A stretch of DNA of 9,751 nt from NCBI GenBank assembly GCA_029565815.1, contig JAKQNL010000288.1, positions 1-9,751 on the forward strand. Direction: 5' to 3'. Each line of letters begins with the position of its first letter. Position 1 is the stretch's first letter. Under the pieces are notes generated by a model that was given only the letters and a program-made list of their open reading frames with translations, did not search any database and had not been told where the DNA came from. The translations under genes were made by a program, and so were the position numbers. Positions 1 to 4,711 of this stretch are shown here, piece by piece. This stretch comes from Spirochaetota bacterium. Lineage in GTDB: Bacteria > Spirochaetota > Spirochaetia > Treponematales > UBA12059.

Positions 1-76
1 ACGAACCACAGAGGCACCGAGACACAGAGAAGAAAAGAAAGAAGGGGAAACAAGAAAGCGAACCACGGAGGAACGC
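1..76 (+). repeat. A/G-rich dispersed repeat, two partial units
   Basis: The stretch is almost pure purine plus C. It contains two related units, CGAACCACAGAGGCACC at 2-18 and CGAACCACGGAGGAACGC at 59-76, about 57 nt apart and separated by an A/G tract. Repeats of the ACCACAGAGGCACAGAG type are, from general experience, common between genes in many environmental bacterial genomes and have no known function. A related copy lies in inverted orientation at about 2253-2287. No convincing reading frame or promoter is seen. Confidence 0.55.
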
Positions 77-87
77 ATGTTTGTGTA

Positions 88-150
88 CCTTAGGCAGTTT
101 TGGCCCTTGCCTAAACTGCCTAAGGTCGCTGGGCAGGACGCCCTGCGACC
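88..150 (-). terminator. Two adjacent hairpins after the FGE-like gene
   Basis: A perfect 13-bp inverted repeat (CCTTAGGCAGTTT at 88-100, AAACTGCCTAAGG at 113-125) has a 12-nt loop. A second hairpin nearly abuts it: GGTCGC/GCGACC at 124-129/145-150, plus inner GGGC/GCCC across one T-T mismatch. Both lie directly downstream of the minus-strand stop codon at 158-160. There is no clear U tract, so this may be a processing or attenuating structure rather than a classical intrinsic terminator. Confidence 0.45.
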
Positions 151-157
151 GACGAAC

Positions 158-1100
158 TCAGGGGCGAACAACCCGGAACCCGATACCGATGCTCTGGCCG
201 TAAGGGATGTAGTTGTGCCGGATAGCGACGGGGCAGTTGGACGCAAGGCTGACCCAGCTGCCACCGCGGACAACACGGTGCGTCGCCAGGGTACTGTTCT
301 GGTAGTCGGTACTCTCGCCTGCCGGGTAGGTCGCGTACCAGTCCCAACACCATTCCCATACGTTGCCGCTTAGGTCGTATATGCCTAGTTCGTTGGCCGT
401 TTTAGTGCCAACTGGGTGGGTTTTACTTCCACTGTTCGAACTATACCAGGCATAGTTCCTCATGTTTACCTGAGCTCCAGCTACTTCGGTACTGCCTGCG
501 TAACCTTTAGTATAACCAGTGGTGTTTACACCCGTGCCGGTATAGCCATTACTGCGGTCGGCGGTAGCGCCCATAGCTGCCCACATCCACTGCATCTCGG
601 TGGGTAGGCGGTAGCCGGTGGCAGTCCAGGTGCAGGTTGCGGCATTCCAGTCGGCATTACTTGTGGTAGGGATGCTTGCAAAGCTAAGGTTTGCCCAGTC
701 AACTTCCGTGGTGCCGCCAATTTTTACGCTGTAGGCTGGCTGTAGGCCCTCAAGCAGGCTTAGCTTGTTGCAAAAAGCTATAGCCTGGTACCAGTTAACC
801 ATCTGGACCGGGTCACTGGTGCCGCTTGAGTCGGTGGTGTTGCTGGGGTCGGTGCCCATAATGGCGGCAAACTGGGCGCGGGTAATCTCGTGCTGGCTCA
901 TGCGGAAGGCACTTTGGTGGCTTATGTTGGTAGCTGTAGCATCCCGCTGGAAACTGCCGGCGGGCACATACTTGAGGATGCCGATTGTGGGGGAAGTGTA
1001 ATCTAGGCTAGCGGGGGGGATCCTGGGTTGGGCTTGGACAGCCAAGCAAGACCACGGCTGCCAGTGCTGCCAGTAGCGGGAAGAATAGTTTTGTTCGCAC
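158..1100 (-). pseudogene. FGE-sulfatase (SUMF1-like) domain lipoprotein, frameshifted at a C7 tract
   Basis: The long frame (158-1045) only opens at a TTG without a ribosome site. In another frame, a GTG at 1098-1100 sits 6 nt after AAAGGAG (1107-1113). It encodes a lipoprotein signal peptide (…AALAAVVLLGC, Cys21) and then hits TAG at 1008-1010. Removing one C from the seven-C run (1013-1019) joins the frames into one 313-residue protein. The body shows FGE-family hallmarks: YRLPTE (163-168 in the corrected numbering), GNVWEWCWDWY (245-255), RVVRGGSW (275-282) and a terminal GFRVVRP. Of the two catalytic cysteines of true formylglycine-generating enzymes, the first position is Ser284; only Cys289 remains. 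Formylglycine synthesis is therefore unlikely, and a surface ligand-binding role is possible. The shift may be a pseudogene mutation, phase variation or a sequencing error. The family call is firm; the state of the gene is open. Confidence 0.8.
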
Positions 1101-1127
1101 GTGGAACTCCTTTACATTGGTACAACC

Positions 1128-1156
1128 ATTGTAGGGCAGTTTTACATTTCCATCCA
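1128..1156 (-). promoter_or_regulatory. Possible promoter of the FGE-like lipoprotein
   Basis: On the minus strand, TACAAT (1128-1133) lies 17 nt after TGGATG (1151-1156). It is followed by a leader of about 20 nt and the AAAGGAG site before the GTG at 1100. The -35 box is poor, so this is tentative. Confidence 0.3.
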
Positions 1157-1229
1157 GCCTATACCCAGTGTTACGAAGCCTTGGGATAGCTAGCGCTTAA
1201 TTTCTTATTAAATATATATTTATTTGCTG

Positions 1230-1254
1230 GTGCCCCGAAGCTTATGGGAAATTC
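1230..1254 (+). repeat. Intergenic repeat, copy 1
   Basis: This is the first of four copies in the window of a motif close to GTGCCCCGAAGCTTATGGGG. This copy has GGG instead of GGGG. It lies in an A/T-rich spacer (1200-1345) between the divergently transcribed lipoprotein and antitoxin genes. Like copy 2 it continues as GGGAAATYCC. The motif is an imperfect palindrome centred on AAGCTT. Confidence 0.7.
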
Positions 1255-1296
1255 CATGATTTCTCCGTATATCGGTGGTTCAATTCCTGCTTTCCC

Positions 1297-1340
1297 TTGA
1301 CAGCGCGTACGCATTTACGTACCATTAAACTAGCGAGGTG
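1297..1340 (+). promoter_or_regulatory. Promoter, YefM-type operator and ribosome site of the toxin-antitoxin operon
   Basis: A consensus -35 TTGACA (1297-1302) is followed after 17 nt by TACCAT (1320-1325). Between and across them lie two GTAC cores (1307-1310 and 1319-1322) in an inverted arrangement GTACG-6-CGTAC, 12 bp centre to centre. This resembles the paired TGTACA repeats with one-turn spacing described for the E. coli yefM-yoeB operator, so repression by the YefM-YoeB complex is expected. GAGGTG (1335-1340) lies 5 nt before the ATG. Confidence 0.65.
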
Positions 1341-1345
1341 CAAAC

Positions 1346-1588
1346 ATGCCAACCCTTACTGCCAGCGATGCCCGATCCAGGCTATATAGGCTTATAGACG
1401 AAACCAATGAATCCCACCTGCCCGTACGCATATCGGGGAAACGATACAATGCGGTCCTGATTTCCGAGGAAGACTGGGAAGCTATACAAGAAACACTGTA
1501 TCTATGCTCTATCCCGGGCATGCGTGAATCCATACTAGAAGGCATGCAACAGAATATTAACGACTGCTCCACGGATCTGAACTGGTAA
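1346..1588 (+). CDS. yefM: YefM/Phd-family antitoxin
   Basis: An 80-residue protein with the N-terminal Phd/YefM DNA-binding and dimerisation fold: TASDARSRLYRLIDET followed by PVRISGKRYNAVLISEEDWEAIQET. A charged C-terminal tail (from about residue 60) would wrap the toxin. The length is normal for the family. Its stop codon (1586-1588) overlaps the toxin ATG by one base, the usual translational coupling that keeps antitoxin in excess. It should neutralise the YoeB-like partner and, with it, repress its own promoter. The A/T-rich composition differs from the G+C-rich operon to the right, as expected for a mobile module. Confidence 0.9.
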   Translation: MPTLTASDARSRLYRLIDETNESHLPVRISGKRYNAVLISEEDWEAIQETLYLCSIPGMRESILEGMQQNINDCSTDLNW

Positions 1589-1848
1589 TGTGGAAACTGG
1601 TCTTTACAAAGCAAGCAATTAAGGACTCTGAAAAAATCAAACAGACAGGCTTAAAGGAAAAAGTCCAGCTACTTCTTGACATCCTTAAAGCTGACCCGTT
1701 CCAAAGCCCACCGTCCTATGAAAAGCTAATAGGCGATTTAAGCGGTGCGTTTTCCAGAAGAATAAACATCCAGCATCGTTTGGTATACCAACTATATACG
1801 GTAGAAAAAACGGTAAAGATCATACGCATGTGGACGCACTATGAGTAA
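1588..1848 (+). CDS. yoeB: YoeB/Txe-family ribosome-dependent mRNA interferase toxin
   Basis: An 86-residue RelE-fold toxin. YoeB of E. coli cuts mRNA in the ribosomal A site. The core LSGAFSRRINIQHRLVY (51-67) matches the YoeB signature LSGFWSRRI..EHRLVY. By alignment from memory, all key catalytic residues are present: Glu45 (before KLIGDLSG), Arg64 (in HRLVY), His84 and Tyr85 at the C-terminus. One extra residue, Glu86, follows the tyrosine that ends the E. coli protein. Nothing suggests inactivation. The gene starts on the last base of the antitoxin stop codon and is followed 2 nt later by a hairpin. Confidence 0.92.
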   Translation: MWKLVFTKQAIKDSEKIKQTGLKEKVQLLLDILKADPFQSPPSYEKLIGDLSGAFSRRINIQHRLVYQLYTVEKTVKIIRMWTHYE

Positions 1849-1850
1849 TG

Positions 1851-1887
1851 AGCCTATTTCAAAAGTCTGTTACTTTAGAAATAGGCT
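1851..1887 (+). terminator. Hairpin terminator of the toxin-antitoxin operon
   Basis: A perfect 10-bp stem (AGCCTATTTC at 1851-1860, GAAATAGGCT at 1878-1887) with a 17-nt loop starts 2 nt after the yoeB stop. The following T tract is weak (TCTCG). Confidence 0.55.
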
Positions 1888-1972
1888 TCTCGATTGCTCG
1901 CGTTTATATGAAAAAGCCGCAAACGCTGTGCAAATCATGTCATATATTGTAGCGCTTTCAAATCAATGGACA

Positions 1973-2023
1973 GTGTTTTCGGCCGAAAACACAAGGGAAC
2001 CTTAAAAACCATCGGGTTTTTAG
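1973..2023. repeat. 20-bp perfect palindrome and adjoining A5CC/GGT5 hairpin
   Basis: GTGTTTTCGGCCGAAAACAC (1973-1992) is a perfect 20-bp palindrome. Ten bases later TTAAAAACC/GGTTTTTAG (2002-2010/2015-2023) forms a 9-bp stem with the loop ATCG. Both lie in the otherwise gene-free spacer between yoeB and the hicA remnant. They could be an operator, a terminator, or scars of element movement. No gene was found in 1888-2032. Confidence 0.5.
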
Positions 2024-2032
2024 AGGTTTCCA

Positions 2033-2209
2033 TTGGCCAAGTATGGCTTCACAGTAATGAGGCAAAAGGGAAGCCATGTCGTTCTTAGGCGAGTCGAACC
2101 GTTCTCTCAGTTAGTAATACCCGATCATAAAGAACTAGATACCGGAACTTTACGGGCAATTATCCGCCAAGGGGATATTTCCATAGAAGATTTTATTAAA
2201 AACATATAG
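2033..2209 (+). pseudogene. hicA: HicA-family mRNA interferase remnant, 5' end missing
   Basis: The frame reads LAKYGFTVMRQKGSHVVLRR, continues through IPDHKELDTGTLRAIIRQ, and ends …ISIEDFIKNI before TAG (2207-2209). This is the HicA/YcfA pattern: Y/H-GF…RQKGSH with the active-site histidine (residue 15 here), then P.H.KEL..GTLR.I, then I..F. Intact HicA proteins begin with about 15-20 more residues forming the first helix. Here a TAG at 2021-2023 closes the frame upstream. Only a TTG (2033) with AGAGG 6 nt before it, or an internal ATG, could start translation. No hicB antitoxin follows. I read it as a truncated, probably inactive remnant beside the yefM-yoeB pair. Confidence 0.7.
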
Positions 2210-2227
2210 CAGTTATTTTAATACCCA

Positions 2228-2252
2228 GCGCCCCGAAGCTTATGGGAAATCC
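2228..2252 (+). repeat. Intergenic repeat, copy 2
   Basis: GCGCCCCGAAGCTTATGGG followed by AAATCC closely matches copy 1 at 1230. Together they bracket the yefM-yoeB/hicA segment as direct repeats about 1 kb apart. Confidence 0.7.
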
Positions 2253-2287
2253 TACCTTCTTTGTGCCTTGGCGACTTTGCGTGGCAT
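2253..2287 (-). repeat. A/G-rich dispersed repeat, inverted relative to position 1
   Basis: Read on the minus strand this gives CCACGCAAAGTCGCC then AAGGCACAAAGAAGG. It is the same style as the CCACAGAGGCACCGAGACAC unit at the left edge, though only partly identical. Its position and orientation make the 1-2287 region look bounded by inverted repeats. Confidence 0.5.
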
Positions 2288-2319
2288 GTAATTTTTGACC
2301 TCTCCTCGGCTATAGATAC

Positions 2320-2352
2320 AAAAAAGCCGTCCTTGCGGACGGCCTTTGTTTT
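2320..2352 (-). terminator. Intrinsic terminator downstream of the structured element
   Basis: A perfect 7-bp GC-rich stem (GCCGTCC at 2326-2332, GGACGGC at 2337-2343) has a loop that reads GCAA on the minus strand. On that strand six T follow the stem (2320-2325), a classical intrinsic terminator. It is nearly identical to the one behind the tRNA gene. Confidence 0.75.
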
Positions 2353-2356
2353 GCTC

Positions 2357-2532
2357 GTGGAGCTTTGCCAGGATACTGGCAGGGGAATCGGCTTCCGGCT
2401 CTCGCCGTCCTGGCTCAAGCCTCCAGCCCGGGGTTCTCGCTGTCGGCGCCCTCGTGGCGCCTCTTCCTCCAAGCTACTACGCTTGCTTGTAGCTTGGAGG
2501 CGCTCGAACCCTTCGATTCCCCTCTCCTCCAC
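2357..2532 (-). ncRNA. Structured 176-nt element with tRNA-derived inverted ends (candidate RNA or mini mobile element)
   Basis: The outer ends pair: GTGGAG (2357-2362) with CTCCAC (2527-2532), and AGGGGAATCG (2381-2390) with CGATTCCCCT (2514-2523). Inside are GGGTTC/GAACCC (2431-2436/2506-2511), a perfect 12-bp hairpin (2466-2477/2489-2500), GGCGCC/GGCGCC (2445-2450/2456-2461), CGGC/GCCG with a minus-strand GAGA loop (2396-2407) and TGCCAG/CTGGCA (2366-2381). The right end matches the tRNA-Ala 3' end in inverted orientation at about 20 of 21 bases. Intrinsic terminators lie on both sides, but there is no room for a normal promoter of its own. It could be an RNA processed from tRNA read-through or a MITE-like DNA element. 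The strand is assigned from the terminators. No known RNA family was recognised. Confidence 0.55.
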
Positions 2533-2540
2533 TTATTTAA

Positions 2541-2580
2541 GCAAAAGAAAAGCCGCCCTTGCGGACGGCTTTTCTTTTGC
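2541..2580 (-). terminator. Intrinsic terminator of the tRNA-Ala gene
   Basis: Eighteen-base arms (2541-2558 and 2563-2580) pair with a single mismatch around a loop that reads GCAA on the minus strand. The lower stem is an A/G tract against a C/T tract, so the minus-strand transcript ends its stem in TTTTCTTTT. It starts 3 nt after the tRNA 3' end. The symmetry would also let it work for the other strand. Confidence 0.85.
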
Positions 2581-2583
2581 TCG

Positions 2584-2656
<73 letters not shown>

Positions 2657-2668
2657 GAGGCGAGTGGC

Positions 2669-2698
2669 ACTATAGCCAAGGGGGCGCGGGGATGTCAA
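2669..2698 (-). promoter_or_regulatory. Promoter of tRNA-Ala
   Basis: The minus strand shows TTGACA (2693-2698), an 18-nt spacer, and TATAGT (2669-2674). Transcription would begin about 6 nt before the mature tRNA 5' end. A G+C-rich discriminator follows the -10 box, as is typical of stringently controlled stable-RNA promoters. Confidence 0.85.
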
Positions 2699-2718
2699 GC
2701 GGGGAACGCGGGCGGGGC

Positions 2719-2747
2719 TTGAGGATGATGGCTGTAGCGGTCATACT
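2719..2747 (+). promoter_or_regulatory. Promoter of the methyltransferase gene
   Basis: TTGAGG (2719-2724), a 17-nt spacer and CATACT (2742-2747). The -10 box ends 6 nt before the ATG at 2754, so the transcript is predicted to start at or next to the start codon. Confidence 0.5.
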
Positions 2748-2753
2748 GGGGCA

Positions 2754-3881
2754 ATGGATAGAGTCATGCAGGTATCCGCCACCTGTGCCATTGGGCTTGA
2801 GCGGGTTCTGGCTTCCGAGCTGGAGCGATTTGGCCTCACAACAGGCGCTCGAAGCGCAGGACGGGTGTCGGCACAGGCCGACAGGCACACGCTTGCTTCC
2901 GCGCTAGCTGGTCTACGCACCGCAGACCGGCTGTTTTTGCTGGCTGGTTCCTTCCCGGCGGCAGATTTTGACCAGCTTTTTGAGGGCGTCCGGGCTATTC
3001 CCTGGGAGCTATGGGTAGGCAAGAACGACAAGCTCGTCATAGAAAAGGCTAAATCTTCCCGATCGGCCGTCGCAGCGCAAAATGCTATACAGGCTATGAG
3101 CCTAAAGGCTGCATACGAGCGCCTATGCCCCCGCTATGGCGTATCCCGCATGCCAGAAACGGGTGCGCTAGTTTCTGCTCGTGTCAGAATAGAAGATGAC
3201 AAGGCCGTGGTGGAACTGGATCTGTGCGGCGAGGCTCTGTCCCGCAGGGGCTACCGCAAACATCCAACCGAGGCTCCGCTTAAAGAAAGCGTGGCTGCGG
3301 CTCTTTTGTACAGTGCAGGATGGCGCTACAACACAGCCCTGTATGATCCTTTCTGCGGCTCGGGAACCATACCCATAGAAGCTGCCCTTATGGGCCTCAA
3401 TGTAGCTCCTGGCCTATTACGCGAGTTTGCATGGGAGTCTATGCCCGACGGAGGCCGCTCGGAATTGATCGAAGTGCGCGAAAAGGCTCGCTCTGCCATT
3501 CGAACCGACCGCGATCTGCAAATATCTGGCTCTGATGCGGACAAATCTGCGCTCGAGTCAGCCTTGGCCAACGCCCGGCTTGCCCGCGTGGACGACCGCG
3601 TGCGCTTTTTCCAGGCTCGAGCAGAACTGGCAGCTCCATTTACGGACAAAGGCATGGTGATAACCGACCCGCCCTATGGCAAGCGTCTGGGTACACCGGC
3701 AGAGGCCGACGCGCTCTATGCATCGCTGTCATCGTTCCGTGATCGCTTTAAGGGCTGGGAGCTGTGCTTTGTGGTGGACAGGGAAGACTTCTCGTCGTTC
3801 CCCGGCAGCAAAGGCTCGTCCTTGAAAATCATTGACGGTTCGGAGACTCGTTTCTTCCAAAGATTCGCCCGCGGCTCCTAA
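2754..3881 (+). CDS. THUMP-domain class I SAM-dependent rRNA methyltransferase (RlmL N-terminal/YpsC family)
   Basis: A cytosolic RNA methyltransferase of 375 residues, the normal size for the YpsC/COG0116 group. Its characterised E. coli homologue RlmL makes N2-methylguanosine at position 2445 of 23S rRNA. The N-terminus (VSATCAIGLERVLASELERFG) and the following roughly 150 residues form the ferredoxin-like/THUMP RNA-binding part. RRGYRKH (164-170) precedes the Rossmann domain. That domain has the SAM loop DPFCGSGT (198-205), GSDAD (259-263) and the catalytic motif TDPPYG (304-309). The start may be ATG 2754 (MDRVMQVSAT) or ATG 2766 (MQVSAT). There is no strong ribosome site for either, and the promoter position favours a leaderless 2754 start. 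The gene is divergent from tRNA-Ala and convergent with the TVP38 gene. The exact target base is inferred from homology only. Confidence 0.9.
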   Translation: MDRVMQVSATCAIGLERVLASELERFGLTTGARSAGRVSAQADRHTLASALAGLRTADRLFLLAGSFPAADFDQLFEGVRAIPWELWVGKNDKLVIEKAKSSRSAVAAQNAIQAMSLKAAYERLCPRYGVSRMPETGALVSARVRIEDDKAVVELDLCGEALSRRGYRKHPTEAPLKESVAAALLYSAGWRYNTALYDPFCGSGTIPIEAALMGLNVAPGLLREFAWESMPDGGRSELIEVREKARSAIRTDRDLQISGSDADKSALESALANARLARVDDRVRFFQARAELAAPFTDKGMVITDPPYGKRLGTPAEADALYASLSSFRDRFKGWELCFVVDREDFSSFPGSKGSSLKIIDGSETRFFQRFARGS

Positions 3882-3885
3882 AGCG

Positions 3886-3910
3886 TAGTGCCACGAAGCT
3901 TATGGGGAAC
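3886..3910 (+). repeat. Intergenic repeat, copy 3
   Basis: TAGTGCCACGAAGCTTATGG followed by GGAAC fills almost the whole 28-bp gap between the converging methyltransferase and TVP38 genes. It touches the TVP38 stop codon. It may serve here as a weak bidirectional terminator. Confidence 0.65.
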
Positions 3911-4605
3911 TAGGGATGCTTTGAGGACAAGCGCGACAGAAAAGCTAGCAGCTTTTCCCGGAATAATAGCCCTAGGAAAAACGCTATCGATGCAACAATG
4001 GCTACCAACAGCGCGATACGGTAGTCTTTATCAAACACCGCAGAGCCTATGTAGGAGCTTCCAACTATGCCGGGTAGGCGTCCAATGGTCGAAATGACCA
4101 AAAACGAGCCAAAACCCAGGCGGCTGGCACCGGCTACATAGGTCAATGCGTCTTTTGGTATGCCCGGTATTGCGAACAGTAAGAAAAATGCTGCAGCAGC
4201 CCGGCCGCCAGCTGTAGCTGCTTCTATGCGCTCCACCTTTGCTGCGCTAAAAAGGCTTTCCACAAAGGGCCTACCCAAGAACCTGCCGGCTGCAAAGTTC
4301 ACCAGGGAACCTGCCAGAATGCTGGCCACAGAAAGAGCCGTGCCGGACCACATACCGAACACATACCCGCCGGCTAGCTGTACTAGCTCTCCGGGCAGTA
4401 TGAACACTACAACCTGTAGTACCTGTATGCCCATAAAAACCAGGGCCGACCAAGCTCCCGAAGCTGCCACAAATTCACGAACGCTCTCTGGACTCTTAAA
4501 CAGGGCGGCTAGCGGCTCCCAAAAGGAAAGCACAAGGGCTAGCACAGCAAGAATAAGTGCTGGAAACCCAAGTAGGGACAGGATGCGTTTGGCTTTATCG
4601 CTCAT
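3910..4605 (-). CDS. TVP38/TMEM64 (VTT-domain, DedA-related) membrane protein
   Basis: A 231-residue inner-membrane protein. Hydrophobic stretches occur near 11-28, 52-72, 76-106 (glycine-rich), 137-148, 164-190 and 197-214. The VTT signature is visible in ILPGELVQLAGGYVFG (69-84), FAIPGIPKDALTYVAGASRLGF (144-165) and IGRLPGIVGSSYIGS (174-188). It also has the basic C-terminus common in the family. Eukaryotic and DedA relatives include lipid scramblases; the substrate here cannot be named. It is a single gene. TATAGT (4612-4617) ends 6 nt before the ATG and no Shine-Dalgarno site is present, so a leaderless mRNA is likely. Copies of the intergenic repeat lie just outside both ends. Confidence 0.9.
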   Translation of the reverse strand: MSDKAKRILSLLGFPALILAVLALVLSFWEPLAALFKSPESVREFVAASGAWSALVFMGIQVLQVVVFILPGELVQLAGGYVFGMWSGTALSVASILAGSLVNFAAGRFLGRPFVESLFSAAKVERIEAATAGGRAAAAFFLLFAIPGIPKDALTYVAGASRLGFGSFLVISTIGRLPGIVGSSYIGSAVFDKDYRIALLVAIVASIAFFLGLLFREKLLAFLSRLSSKHP

Positions 4606-4611
4606 AGCTGG

Positions 4612-4640
4612 ACTATAGCCACCAAGTCCAGGGCAAGCAA
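4612..4640 (-). promoter_or_regulatory. Promoter of the TVP38-like gene
   Basis: On the minus strand TTGCTT (4635-4640), a 17-nt spacer and TATAGT (4612-4617). Only 6 nt separate the -10 box from the ATG at 4605. Confidence 0.65.
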
Positions 4641-4642
4641 GC

Positions 4643-4668
4643 TAGTGCCCCGAAGCTTATTGGGGAAA
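4643..4668 (+). repeat. Intergenic repeat, copy 4
   Basis: TAGTGCCCCGAAGCTTATTG then GGGAAA, with one extra T against the other copies. It lies between the divergent promoters of the TVP38-like gene and ubiD. With copy 3 it forms direct repeats around the TVP38-like gene. Confidence 0.7.
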
Positions 4669-4674
4669 ACCCCC

Positions 4675-4704
4675 GCGACAGAACCATAGCCCTACGGGTA
4701 TACT
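4675..4704 (+). promoter_or_regulatory. Promoter of the ubiD-ubiA-ubiX-ABC operon
   Basis: GCGACA (4675-4680, a moderate match to TTGACA), an 18-nt spacer and TATACT (4699-4704). The -10 box ends 7 nt before the ATG at 4712 with no ribosome site between, so the transcript probably starts at the start codon. Confidence 0.6.
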
Positions 4705-4711
4705 CGCTGTC

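Noticed and set aside
77..373. A plus-strand frame opposite the 3' end of the FGE-like gene
   Set aside because: It is antisense to a strongly recognisable domain, contains the two hairpins, and resembles no known protein.
1043..1045. TTG as the true start of the FGE-like gene
   Set aside because: No ribosome site precedes it, and it would discard a perfect signal peptide and lipobox encoded just upstream in another frame.
2002..2100. A second HicA-like fragment (LKTIGFLEV) in the neighbouring frame
   Set aside because: Only about nine residues resemble a HicA N-terminus and no further motif follows. Chance is a sufficient explanation.
2218..2532. A minus-strand frame of 104 codons starting MEERGIEG
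   Set aside because: It lies entirely within the inverted-repeat element and the terminator. Its composition follows from the hairpins and it has no ribosome site or promoter.
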